Below are positions 1 through 7,462 of a stretch of 21,328 nt of DNA, in pieces. Origin of the DNA: a bacterium UBP7_UBA7824 (lineage in GTDB: Bacteria > UBP7 > UBA6624); contig DLTY01000014.1 of the NCBI GenBank assembly GCA_002501535.1, positions 471 through 21,798 of the forward strand, in the 5' to 3' direction. Each line of letters starts with the position of its first letter. Position 1 is the stretch's first letter. The notes under the pieces were generated by a model. It saw only the letters and a program-made list of their open reading frames with translations, did no database searches and was not told where the DNA came from. Both the position numbers and the translations under genes were made by a program.

Positions 1-117
1 GATGTTTGGGAACATGCATATTATCTTAACTATCAAAACCTAAGGGGCGGATACATAGGTGCTTGGTGGAATGTTGTTGACTGGAATGCTGTAGAAGAAA
101 GGTTTAATAATTGCTGA
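1..117 (+). CDS. Superoxide dismutase [Fe/Mn], C-terminal fragment (5' end outside window)
   Basis: The frame is open from base 1 to a TGA at 115-117 and gives the last 38 residues. It begins with DVWEHAYY, the signature of iron/manganese superoxide dismutases, in which the Asp and the His are two of the four metal ligands. It continues with the usual C-terminal pattern, ending ...[13 protein letters not shown] and a short tail NNC. The enzyme converts superoxide to oxygen and hydrogen peroxide. The N-terminal helical hairpin with the other two His ligands lies upstream of the window, so start, length and any signal peptide cannot be judged. Iron versus manganese preference cannot be decided from this piece. 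The family assignment is firm; the metal and the sodA/sodB symbol are not. Confidence 0.93.
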   Translation, partial: DVWEHAYYLNYQNLRGGYIGAWWNVVDWNAVEERFNNC

Positions 118-157
118 GTGGATTTGGTTATTATCGCTGGTTATTGCTGCTGTTCTT

Positions 158-361
158 TTGAAGCTGCTTGCTCAGTCGGTCTCTTCTTTATGGATATGGC
201 TCATCGGTAAGAAGAAAGATTCAAATCTGCGAAAATTCTTTAAAAAAAATCCTTTATCGTGGCTGGTTGTGGTTGGTTTGTTTTTTCTTTTAGAACCGCT
301 TATAAATCTGCTCTGGTGGATTTTGATGATCATCTTTACCCTAATTTCAGGTGCTTTATGA
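158..361 (+). CDS. Small hydrophobic membrane protein, unknown function
   Basis: This short reading frame ends in TGA at 359-361. The only conventional start is the TTG at 158, which has no visible Shine-Dalgarno sequence. From there it gives 67 residues with a hydrophobic first segment (through LWIWLIG), a basic loop (KKKDSNLRKFFKK), and a second strongly hydrophobic stretch at about residues 37-65. The frame stays open and hydrophobic back to base 95. An ATT at 110 preceded by AAAGG at 98-102 would give 83 residues, a complete first transmembrane helix, and an 8-base overlap with the superoxide dismutase gene. The basic loop between two hydrophobic segments suggests a two-helix inner-membrane protein with the loop in the cytoplasm. 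I do not recognise a family. The composition and the spacing after the dismutase gene support a real gene, with moderate certainty. Confidence 0.5.
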   Translation: MKLLAQSVSSLWIWLIGKKKDSNLRKFFKKNPLSWLVVVGLFFLLEPLINLLWWILMIIFTLISGAL

Positions 362-389
362 ACATAATTGACTATTTTTATATTTTGAT

Positions 390-1928
390 TTAGTCTCCCC
401 AGGAAAATATTTCTGGATTTGGCAGCTTGTAAATTCTTGCTTTTGTGTTGTTTCCCCATTTAACGGGAATTCCATCTTCAAGCAGAATCCATCCCCAATT
501 TATTGCATCTTCATTTAATTTTGGGATGGTAGTTTTTTTTGCTGAAATTAAGAATATTTCTTTGCTTGAGGCTAAAACAAGATAGCTTTTTTCAGTCCAG
601 TTTCTTTCTGTTCCGTCTGGAAGTGTTATTTTTTCTCTATTTGGCCATGAGATTCCACCAGGCCCAATTGAAGTTATTGTGTTTTTTGGCTGAATCCATT
701 CAGTTTCAGTTAAGTTTATGGATTCAAAAATAAGAGGAATGCCTGAGTCTCTTTCAAGTTCGCCCGGAAACCAAAAATCAGGATCAATCATTAGATATCT
801 AGGAATCCACTTTAACATTATTTTGTGGATTGAGTTTCCACTTTGGATATTTAGATTTTCGTTTGTTTTTTTATTGCTGTTAGATATTATGACATCTAGT
901 TTCCTTTTGCATTTTCCATTCCATTCAGTATAAATTGACAGTTCATAACCATCATTCAACCTTGCTACTTTTGTTTTTGTTATTTTTAACTGTGACCATT
1001 TTTCTTCAACACATTCATCTTTATTCCTGTTTGAATATTCAGACATAACAGTTTTAAGTTTGATTTCATCTTTTCCATTTGTTCTTTGCAGATGTGCTCT
1101 GTCGTTTATCCTTCTGGACAAGGGTGTAAATTTTTTATTTAAATATGAATTTAAAATTCTTCCCTTGGGGTCTTCAAGTATAGGCTTTTCTACATCTTCC
1201 CATTGATAGATAAGATGTTTATTTATTTCTGAAAATATAGGTTTGTTTTCAAGATAATTTTTAGGAACAATAATTAATCCTTTTTGGCTATACCAATCCT
1301 CACCTTCTAAGATGACGATCTTTTGAGGATTTTGGTAGCTTGTTTTTTGTTGGATTTCTTCCAAAGATGATTCAATGATGTCAATCCATTCTTTATGATT
1401 TGTTTTTAATTGTTTTGATATTATTTTTAAATTAGAGCTTTCTGTCAGTTTGGTGTCTTCATCTATTTCAAAAAGTTTATTTCCAAGATCGCACAGATAA
1501 ATTAAATCATTTTGATTTTTTTCAGAGTTGAGTATGATTTTTTCCGTTCCTTTTAAATTAAACGTAGAACATCCTTTTTGATTTTTGTTTAAAGGAAGTA
1601 AGCCTTTTTTAAAGTCGAATTCATTATAGGAATCATGCTTTTTGCCAAAAAAACCTGAATATTCAATTGTTATTTCGTATTCTCCTTCAGGAATGGAGGC
1701 TAAATTCCAGCCTGATAAATCATTTTGAGTTTCTTTTTTCTCGTAATAAAGGCTTGTTCCGCCTCTTGTGAAAAAGATTTCTTCTATTTGAAAGTTTTCT
1801 GAAATATAAAAATCAATATTTTCTTCTTTTTTCTGAATCAAGCAAGTAGCAGACCCTTTGATTAATGAGTTTTTTTGTAATTCAATTTCAGAATTGCAAT
1901 TTAAGAAAAAATATTCAAGAAAAAGCAT
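390..1928 (-). CDS. Hypothetical protein, 512 residues, possible inactive M1-peptidase-like fold
   Basis: This long minus-strand frame has normal codon use for the window and no overlap with neighbours, so it is very probably real. I do not recognise the family with confidence. The N-terminus is short and hydrophobic and reaches Cys11, which could be a weak lipoprotein signal, but it lacks the usual positive charge. The centre has VILEGEDWYSQKGLIIVPKN followed about 15 residues later by HLIYQWEDVEK; near residue 405 there is MIDPDFWFPGE. In gluzincin (M1) peptidases a similar order occurs: a strand with an aromatic-Ser-x-x-Gly segment, then HExxH, then a late DPD-W strand. Here the HExxH is absent, so zinc proteolysis is not expected. 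That likeness is my inference. The C-terminus is rich in Trp, Gly and Pro. The start ATG has no clear ribosome-binding site, and an in-frame stop lies four codons upstream. The gene is convergent with the small membrane ORF and divergent from the glutaredoxin-like gene. Confidence 0.7.
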   Translation of the reverse strand: MLFLEYFFLNCNSEIELQKNSLIKGSATCLIQKKEENIDFYISENFQIEEIFFTRGGTSLYYEKKETQNDLSGWNLASIPEGEYEITIEYSGFFGKKHDSYNEFDFKKGLLPLNKNQKGCSTFNLKGTEKIILNSEKNQNDLIYLCDLGNKLFEIDEDTKLTESSNLKIISKQLKTNHKEWIDIIESSLEEIQQKTSYQNPQKIVILEGEDWYSQKGLIIVPKNYLENKPIFSEINKHLIYQWEDVEKPILEDPKGRILNSYLNKKFTPLSRRINDRAHLQRTNGKDEIKLKTVMSEYSNRNKDECVEEKWSQLKITKTKVARLNDGYELSIYTEWNGKCKRKLDVIISNSNKKTNENLNIQSGNSIHKIMLKWIPRYLMIDPDFWFPGELERDSGIPLIFESINLTETEWIQPKNTITSIGPGGISWPNREKITLPDGTERNWTEKSYLVLASSKEIFLISAKKTTIPKLNEDAINWGWILLEDGIPVKWGNNTKARIYKLPNPEIFSWGD

Positions 1929-1960
1929 AATTAGATTTTAACCATAGTAGGATTTAATAG

Positions 1961-2416
1961 ATGAACAAAATAACCATAATCAAAGAAGATGATCTAGATG
2001 ATGATAATTTTTCTAAAATTTTAAGAGCCTCTATCAAGAAGCTAAAAAAAAGATGGCCAATCCTTTTCCCATTGGGGTTTATGGGTGATGTGAACAGGCC
2101 TTTAGGCATTTTTCCAAACCTAAACGGTCTTTGTTTTTTCGAAAAAGATAATTTAAAGAGCCTTAGCAAAAAAGAATTAAAAGTTTATACGACAGAGTGG
2201 TGTGGGGATTGCAAGGTTTTGTATAAATATTTCTCACAGAGAAGTGTAAATTATGAAACTTTCGATATAGACATTCACGAGGATTGCTTAAAAGAGGTTC
2301 TTTTGATCTCTCTTGGCAGAAGAGTTATTCCAACTTTAGATTATGGTGATTTTGTTCTTATAAACCCTCCAATTAGTGTTCTGGAGCAGGCATATAGGAA
2401 AAAGGAGCTATCTTAA
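1961..2416 (+). CDS. Glutaredoxin-like thiol-disulfide protein
   Basis: The protein has 151 residues. The C-terminal part (about 72-145) is a thioredoxin fold of the glutaredoxin/mycoredoxin type: strand LKVYTTEW, redox pair C81-G-D-C84, and cis-proline loop VIPT with Pro124. The WCGDC form resembles NrdH/mycoredoxin WCPDC sites. The first 70 residues are a charged, partly helical extension I cannot place, with DDLDDDNF near the start. There is no signal peptide, so it should act in the cytoplasm, reducing protein or glutathione-type disulfides; the partner is unknown. The ATG follows AGGA in TAGGATTTAATAG, an acceptable ribosome-binding site. The molybdopterin protein begins 4 bases after its stop, so the two are likely co-transcribed. 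Confidence 0.8.
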   Translation: MNKITIIKEDDLDDDNFSKILRASIKKLKKRWPILFPLGFMGDVNRPLGIFPNLNGLCFFEKDNLKSLSKKELKVYTTEWCGDCKVLYKYFSQRSVNYETFDIDIHEDCLKEVLLISLGRRVIPTLDYGDFVLINPPISVLEQAYRKKELS

Positions 2417-2420
2417 CTGA

Positions 2421-2981
2421 ATGAAATCTAGAATTCCTCCAGGTCAAGTCTTGGTTAAAAAATGGCCCAGATTAGACATTAACCCTCCGGATAATTCGGT
2501 CAGTTTAAGAGATTGGAAGATTAAAATTTTTGGAAATGTTGAAAACCCTGTTGAATTGAGCTTTGAAGATCTTTATGATTTGGGTCCTGTTAATTTAAGC
2601 TCTGATTTGCACTGTGTAACACATTGGAGCCTTCTAGACAATGCGTGGGAAGGCATTCCTATATCTAAAGTCTTGGATCATGTTGGCTTGAAAAAAGATT
2701 CAAAATGCATTATGTGTTATGGCCTGGTTGATTATTCGACAAATGTGAATATAAAGGATGCTGTTATGGATTCAAGCTTGATTGTATGGAGTCGCAACGG
2801 AAAAGAGATACCTTACGAGAATGGTGGGCCCGTAAGATTCATAATTCCACATCTTTACCTATGGAAAAGTGCTAAATGGGCTACAGGAATTGAAGTCATG
2901 ACTCAGGAAAAATTAGGTTTTTGGGAAACTAGAGGGTATCATAATAAAGGAGATCCTTGGCTGGAAGAAAGGTTCTCTTGA
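2421..2981 (+). CDS. Sulfite-oxidase-like molybdopterin oxidoreductase (short cytoplasmic type)
   Basis: The 186-residue protein matches the short COG2041-type sulfite-oxidase-like family from end to end: RIPPGQ near the N-terminus, DLHCVTHWS with Cys65 expected to ligate molybdenum, a second pterin-binding region NGGPVRFIIPHLYLWKSAKW, and the closing GFWETRGYH...GDPW.EER. The family binds a mononuclear molybdopterin cofactor. The natural substrate of this short subgroup is generally not established, so sulfite should not be assumed. It has no twin-arginine signal, no haem domain and no dimerisation domain, unlike YedY/MsrP or animal sulfite oxidase, so a cytoplasmic location is expected. It sits between the glutaredoxin-like gene and the thiolase gene, 12 bases before the latter. 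The upstream AGGAG lies about 13 bases from the ATG, rather far for a ribosome-binding site. Confidence 0.88.
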   Translation: MKSRIPPGQVLVKKWPRLDINPPDNSVSLRDWKIKIFGNVENPVELSFEDLYDLGPVNLSSDLHCVTHWSLLDNAWEGIPISKVLDHVGLKKDSKCIMCYGLVDYSTNVNIKDAVMDSSLIVWSRNGKEIPYENGGPVRFIIPHLYLWKSAKWATGIEVMTQEKLGFWETRGYHNKGDPWLEERFS

Positions 2982-2993
2982 AAGGAGACTATC

Positions 2994-4172
2994 ATGAGTA
3001 AAGTTGTTTTTGTTGGAGGTAAAAGAACCCCATTTGGAGGTTATTTAGAAAGCTTAGCAAGGGTTCCCGCTAATGACCTTGGTTCGCATGCTGCAAAAGC
3101 AGCTATAAAAGATTCTGGCATTGACTCTTCTGACTTTGATGCTTGTGTTTTTGGCATGGTTGGACAGACTGACAGTAATGCTTATTATTGCGCTAGACAT
3201 GTTGCCTTGAATGCAGGCATACCGATTGAGAAACCGGCTCTTACGGTGAATCGGCTATGTGGTTCTGGAGCAGAATCGATAGTTCAGGGAGCGTATTTGC
3301 TGGAAAGAGGGGATGCTGACGTGGTTTTGGTCGGTGGTACTGAATCAATGAGTAGAGCTTTTCACTACACTCATGGCATTAGGTCCGGACAGAAATGGGG
3401 ATCTTTAGAGTTGAGAGATTTTTTATGGGATAGTTTGACAGATGGATACTGCAAATTACCTATGGCAATAACAGCAGAAAATTTAGCAGATGATTTTTCA
3501 ATCTCAAGAGAAGAGTGTGAAGAGTTTGCAGTTTTGACACAAGAAAGATATCAAAATGCTTTAAAACAGGGTTATTTTGATGGTGAAATAGAGCCGATAG
3601 AGGTAGGTAAAGGTAGTCGTGCAAAAATGATTCAAAATGATGAACATCCAAAAGCTGATACAAATCTTAAATCATTAGCAAAATTAAGGTCTGTATTTAA
3701 AGAAAACGGAACCGTAACAGCAGGAACTGCTAGTGGCGTGGTGGATGGAGCTTGTGCTTTAGTTATGACCACGGAAGATGTAGCCAAAAGAAAAAATTTG
3801 GAAATAATGGGAAGTTTAGTTTCCTGGGGCCATGCAGGGGTTAGTCCTGACAGGATGGGTTACGGTCCTGTTCCAAGTAGTGAAAAAGCTTTGAGTGTAG
3901 CTGATTGCACTGTTAATGATTTAAAAAGAGTTGAAATAAATGAAGCATTTGTTCCTCAGTATATTGCTGTTGAAAAAGGGTTGAAGTTAAATAGAGATAT
4001 TACTAATTCTTGGGGTGGAGCAACTGCAATCGGACATCCATTAGGAGCAACTGGGTCCAGACTAACATTAACCTGCTTAAGGCAGTTAAAAATTTTAGAT
4101 GGTGGAGGCTTAGGTCTTATTTCAATGTGTATTGGTGGAGGCCAAGGTATATCTTTAATCGTTGAGGTTTAA
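2994..4172 (+). CDS. Thiolase family protein, acetyl-CoA C-acyltransferase
   Basis: The 392-residue protein has the normal length and complete catalytic set of type I/II thiolases. The nucleophile is Cys89 in NRLCGSGAESI, His348 lies in GHPLGATGSR, and the second catalytic Cys379 is in MCIGGGQG. The N-terminal VVFVGGKRTPFGG and the NEAF segment are also typical. Thiolases either condense two acetyl-CoA to acetoacetyl-CoA or split 3-ketoacyl-CoA in beta-oxidation. Nothing here fixes the direction, and no neighbouring gene encodes a 3-hydroxyacyl-CoA dehydrogenase or PHB synthase to decide it. GGAG lies 7 bases before the ATG, a good ribosome-binding site. The stop codon overlaps the next start as TAATG, so translation of the haem lipoprotein is probably coupled to it. 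Confidence 0.93.
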   Translation: MSKVVFVGGKRTPFGGYLESLARVPANDLGSHAAKAAIKDSGIDSSDFDACVFGMVGQTDSNAYYCARHVALNAGIPIEKPALTVNRLCGSGAESIVQGAYLLERGDADVVLVGGTESMSRAFHYTHGIRSGQKWGSLELRDFLWDSLTDGYCKLPMAITAENLADDFSISREECEEFAVLTQERYQNALKQGYFDGEIEPIEVGKGSRAKMIQNDEHPKADTNLKSLAKLRSVFKENGTVTAGTASGVVDGACALVMTTEDVAKRKNLEIMGSLVSWGHAGVSPDRMGYGPVPSSEKALSVADCTVNDLKRVEINEAFVPQYIAVEKGLKLNRDITNSWGGATAIGHPLGATGSRLTLTCLRQLKILDGGGLGLISMCIGGGQGISLIVEV

Positions 4173-5365
4173 TGAGATTTAAGTTTTTAGCTTTATTTGT
4201 CTTTTTATTTTTTGCTGGCTGTGAGTTGCTAGTTTCGCTTAACGAATCTTCAGCAGACTCATTGGAGCTAGAAGTGATTAAGGATGATCTTGAATCTTTA
4301 AACGAAAATGAATCCAGGATTTTTTTTACAAAAGATCTCAAAGGTTTTATAGATATTTGTGGGTGTTCGGAAGACATGGCCGGAGGTCTTCCAAGAATAG
4401 CTTCTCTTAAGAGTAAATATCAAAATTCAATATGGGTTGATCTTGGAAATTGGGCTCATGATGAAGATCATAAAGATCCGGTTCCGGAAGTTACATCAGA
4501 AATTATGAATAGTTTTTTTGAGGATCATGTGGGGTATGACATTGTTGTAGATGAATTTTCAAATACTAATAATGATTTGCAAAATGTAATTTTTGATCTT
4601 GGCGACAACCAAAATCAAGTAAGGTTTACTTATATACCTAAAGACAATAATCTTTGTTTAGATGGCAATGATTTTAATGACTTCAAAGATTTTTTTACAA
4701 GTTCTGAAAATGTGCATGTTTTAATTAGTAATTGTTCTATCGAGTCAAATCAAATAATTGCAAAATATATACATGAAAGCAATAATTCAAATATGTACTT
4801 GGTCGGAAGCTCTAATGAGGATAGGGGGGTCTTGTCTGATATTTGGTCCCCTCCTATATTACCTTTTGGGCAAGAGGTTGGATCTCTTGATGTTGCTTCT
4901 ATGATTTTTGACAGAATTTACATGAGTTCAAAATGGAAAGATGATGATTCAGTTGTTGAAATGATAGCTTTGGTCCGCGAAGAAGGTTTTAAGGATAGGG
5001 TTCCTGTAAACAAACAAGAAAGCTTAAATTCTGAATTTTGCATGAATTGCCATCAGGATTCTTATGATGTTTGGAAGGATTCAAAACATGCTCATGCTTG
5101 GGAGACACTTGTTGACAGAGATGTAACATTGCGTCCAGACTGTGTGGGCTGTCATGTGACAAATTGGGATCATGAAGACCTTTCATACTCTTATGTAAAT
5201 GTTGGATGTGTAGCTTGCCATCAGGGAAATCCGATTCAGCATTCAATCAAGCCATCAAAAAATAAGCTTGTTGCAAGTTTTGAAACATGTAGTTCTTGCC
5301 ATAGGCCAGATCATTCAACATTATTTAGCGTTAAAGGTTATTGGCCACAAATACAACATCCTTGA
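4172..5365 (+). CDS. Tetraheme c-type cytochrome lipoprotein with metallophosphatase-like N-terminal domain
   Basis: The 397-residue protein starts with a lipoprotein signal: MRFK, a hydrophobic core, then FFAGC with lipidated Cys17. Residues about 48-80 contain FTKDLKGFIDICGCS...GGLPR, a pattern seen in UshA/metallophosphatase-related proteins fused to multihaem domains. The usual metal-binding Asp/His residues of that fold are largely replaced (for example VDLGNWAHD where a GD motif is expected), so phosphatase activity is doubtful. The C-terminal part holds four CxxCH sites at 290-294, 324-328, 346-350 and 373-377, resembling cytochrome c554/c' domains, which suggests electron transfer outside the cytoplasm. 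The start overlaps the thiolase stop (TAATG) and is preceded by GAGG. The electron donor and acceptor are unknown. It ends 29 bases before rpsB. Confidence 0.85.
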   Translation: MRFKFLALFVFLFFAGCELLVSLNESSADSLELEVIKDDLESLNENESRIFFTKDLKGFIDICGCSEDMAGGLPRIASLKSKYQNSIWVDLGNWAHDEDHKDPVPEVTSEIMNSFFEDHVGYDIVVDEFSNTNNDLQNVIFDLGDNQNQVRFTYIPKDNNLCLDGNDFNDFKDFFTSSENVHVLISNCSIESNQIIAKYIHESNNSNMYLVGSSNEDRGVLSDIWSPPILPFGQEVGSLDVASMIFDRIYMSSKWKDDDSVVEMIALVREEGFKDRVPVNKQESLNSEFCMNCHQDSYDVWKDSKHAHAWETLVDRDVTLRPDCVGCHVTNWDHEDLSYSYVNVGCVACHQGNPIQHSIKPSKNKLVASFETCSSCHRPDHSTLFSVKGYWPQIQHP

Positions 5366-5394
5366 CTTAATTGCGTTAGAATACCTAGTTTGTT

Positions 5395-6150
5395 ATGGTA
5401 GAGAAAAACACAAACGAAAAAGTAATTTCAAGAAGAGAACTATTGGAGTCAGGTGTTCATTTTGGTCATCCCAAATCAATGTGGAATCCAAAAATGAAAC
5501 CTTATGTTTTCCAGGTTAGAAAAGGTGTTCATATTCTTGATTTAAGTAAAACTATATCCAAATTAGAAGAAGCTTATTATCTTGTTATGGATATAGTCCA
5601 GGAAGGCGGCAAAGTTTTGTTTGTTGGCACAAAGAAGCAAGCAAGGGAGTCTATTCAAAACATAGCTGATGATTGCAATATGCCTCATTTGACACGAAGG
5701 TGGCCAGGTGGATTTTTGACAAACTGGGATCAGATTAGCTCAACTTTAGAAAATTTGAGACAGTTTGAAGAAGGTTTGCTTGATGAAAAAATGTCAAAAA
5801 TGACAAAAAGAGAAAGAGGAATATATAAAACAAAAATTGATAGAAATAAAAGAGTATTTGGCGGTGCTTTGAATCTTCAATCTCCACCACATTGTCTATT
5901 TGTTTCTGATGTGAATCACGACAGAATAGCCATCTTGGAAGCTAGGAAAGCTGGAATACCTGTTATTGCCATACTTGACTCAAACAGCAATCCAGACCAT
6001 GTAACTATTGGAATTCCTGGAAATGATGATGCTGTTGGAAGTATTTCACTACTTGCAGGCAAGATTGCTGAGGCAGTTAGAAATGGACACACTGCAAAGA
6101 AAGCTTCTGCTGAGCAGGCTGAAGATACAGAAGAACAACAAGAGGTTTAA
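5395..6150 (+). CDS. rpsB: Small ribosomal subunit protein uS2
   Basis: uS2 binds between the head and body of the 30S subunit and is needed for uS1 attachment and mRNA binding. The 251-residue protein has the family landmarks SGVHFGHPKSMWNPKMKPYVF, the HILDLSKT strand, VLFVGTKKQA, RRWPGGFLTNW, GIPVIAILDSNSNPD and IPGNDDA. Length is normal, with a short acidic, Gln-rich tail (QAEDTEEQQEV). It is more divergent than most S2 proteins around 150-175: the usual GGIKDM...LPDALFV is GGALNLQSPPHCLFV, and the basic residue after NDDA is lost. The ATG has no Shine-Dalgarno sequence and is the only Met near the N-terminus. The gene leads the rpsB-tsf-pyrH-frr block, 2 bases before tsf. In many bacteria S2 represses its own mRNA; no such leader is visible in the 29-base gap. 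Confidence 0.97.
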   Translation: MVEKNTNEKVISRRELLESGVHFGHPKSMWNPKMKPYVFQVRKGVHILDLSKTISKLEEAYYLVMDIVQEGGKVLFVGTKKQARESIQNIADDCNMPHLTRRWPGGFLTNWDQISSTLENLRQFEEGLLDEKMSKMTKRERGIYKTKIDRNKRVFGGALNLQSPPHCLFVSDVNHDRIAILEARKAGIPVIAILDSNSNPDHVTIGIPGNDDAVGSISLLAGKIAEAVRNGHTAKKASAEQAEDTEEQQEV

Positions 6151-6152
6151 GC

Positions 6153-6773
6153 ATGGATAAAACAGCAATAATGGAAATAAGAAAAAGAACTGGTGCTGGT
6201 TTGTCTTTATGCAAAAAAGCAGCAATCGAAAATGAAGGCGATATTGAAAAAGCTGTAAGATGGATAGGTGCACAAGGTGCTGCTATAGCAAGCTCAAAAG
6301 GCGGAAGATCAACTGGTGAAGGACGTGTTGGCTCTTATGTTCACTCATTAAATCCAAAACTTTGTGCAATTGTAGATTTAGCTTGCGAAACTGATTTTGT
6401 TGCCAGGACAGATGCTTTTATAGTTTTTGCTGATGATTTAGCTAAGCATGTAGTTGCTTATAAGCCTGATTATTTGGATGAAGATTCTTTGCCTAAGGAT
6501 TTTAAAAAAGAATTAATTGATGGCTTCCTTAAAAAGGCTGAAGAGGAAGGGAAACCTGAAAATGTTAGGCAAAAAATTGCAGATGGACGTTTCAACAAAT
6601 GGAAAGCAGAAAATTGCTTTATGGATCAGATATGGATTAAAGACCCTGAGGAAAAAATGACAGTTAAACAAGCTGTTGAAGCTCAGGTTGCAGTAATAAA
6701 GGAAAACATTAAAGTAAGAGCTTTTGTGTTTATGGAAGCTGGAGGAAGTGTCACAGTCTCTCAAAAAATCTAG
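6153..6773 (+). CDS. tsf: Translation elongation factor Ts
   Basis: EF-Ts is the nucleotide exchange factor that returns EF-Tu from its GDP to its GTP form. The 206-residue protein is the short type without the long core duplication of the E. coli factor. The N-terminal UBA-like domain carries RKRTGAGLSLCKKAAIENEG, where the family consensus is TGAG.MDCKKAL, followed by GEGRVGSYVHS and the signature LACETDFVAR. The later segment ENCFMDQIWIKDPEEKMTVKQ matches the usual E.CLL.QPF..D...TV. GAGG in the 3' end of rpsB gives a well-spaced ribosome-binding site for the ATG 2 bases after the rpsB stop. The end of the gene overlaps the start of pyrH in another frame. Confidence 0.96.
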   Translation: MDKTAIMEIRKRTGAGLSLCKKAAIENEGDIEKAVRWIGAQGAAIASSKGGRSTGEGRVGSYVHSLNPKLCAIVDLACETDFVARTDAFIVFADDLAKHVVAYKPDYLDEDSLPKDFKKELIDGFLKKAEEEGKPENVRQKIADGRFNKWKAENCFMDQIWIKDPEEKMTVKQAVEAQVAVIKENIKVRAFVFMEAGGSVTVSQKI

Positions 6774-7461
6774 GGTTTTACTTAAACTCTCTGGCGAATT
6801 TTTTCAAGGCCATTCTGATTTTGGTTTTGATTTTCCTGAAATAAAAAAATTAGCTGAAAGGATTGTTGAATCATGCAGCAATAGTGAATTAGCCTTAGTT
6901 ATAGGTGGCGGAAATTTATTTAGAGGTGCTCCTGCTACAGAGTATGGTGTTGAACGTGCATCAGCTGATAGTGCTGGCATGTTGGCAACTGTTATGAATG
7001 CATTAATTTTTCAATCTTTCTTAGAGGATGCTGGAAGGGAGACAAGAGTTATGACTGCGGTTGAAATGAGACAGCTTGCAGAACCATTTATCAGAAGAAG
7101 AGCATTGAGGCATTTGCAAAAAGGAAGGATAGTAATTCTTGCTTGCGGTACTGGTAATCCATATTTCACAACTGATTCAGCTGCAGCTTTAAGAGCAGCT
7201 GAGTTAAAGTGTGAGATTTTAATCAAAGCAACTTCTGTTAATGGGGTCTATACAGACGATCCTAAAAAGAATCCGCAAGCCAAACATATAGACACATTGA
7301 CTTACAAGCATTTCTTGATGGAAAATTATAAGGTAATGGATTCTGCTGCAATATCTATATGCAGAGACAATAAGATACCTATTAGGGTTTTTAGTATTTT
7401 TGAGAAAGATTCTTTAAACAAGGCTATTAAGGGAAAAAATATAGGAACATTGATTAAATAA
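6748..7461 (+). CDS. pyrH: Uridylate kinase (UMP kinase)
   Basis: PyrH phosphorylates UMP to UDP with ATP in pyrimidine nucleotide synthesis; bacterial enzymes are hexamers of the amino-acid-kinase fold. The sequence shows RVLLKLSGE, the GGGNLFRG nucleotide loop, DSAGMLATVMNA, ACGTGNPYFTTDSAA and KATSVNGVYTDDP, all standard. I place the start at GTG 6748 (237 residues, MSQSLKKSRVLLKLSGE), which matches the normal distance from Met to the LLKLSGE strand. A GGAGGA at 6741-6746 lies just before it, but only about 2 bases away, which is unusually close. The TTG at 6724 would add eight residues and has no ribosome-binding site. Either way the start lies inside tsf, so the two are translationally coupled. 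frr follows 1 base after the stop. Confidence 0.95.
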   Translation: MSQSLKKSRVLLKLSGEFFQGHSDFGFDFPEIKKLAERIVESCSNSELALVIGGGNLFRGAPATEYGVERASADSAGMLATVMNALIFQSFLEDAGRETRVMTAVEMRQLAEPFIRRRALRHLQKGRIVILACGTGNPYFTTDSAAALRAAELKCEILIKATSVNGVYTDDPKKNPQAKHIDTLTYKHFLMENYKVMDSAAISICRDNKIPIRVFSIFEKDSLNKAIKGKNIGTLIK

Positions 7462-7462
7462 A

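Noticed and set aside
361..390. Terminator between the convergent small ORF and the minus-strand gene
   Set aside because: The 28-base gap is AT-rich but shows no convincing stem.
172..459. Minus-strand 95-codon frame
   Set aside because: It overlaps both the small membrane ORF and the end of the 512-residue gene and has no recognisable features; read as a shadow frame.
5362..5391. TTGACT followed 18 bases later by TAGTTT as a promoter for rpsB
   Set aside because: The predicted start point would fall inside or just past the rpsB ATG, and the alternative TAGAAT at 5377 is too close to the TTGACT. Not listed as a feature.
5268..5519. Plus-strand frame bridging the haem lipoprotein and rpsB
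   Set aside because: It overlaps the last haem motif and the rpsB N-terminus in a different frame; both of those are certain genes.
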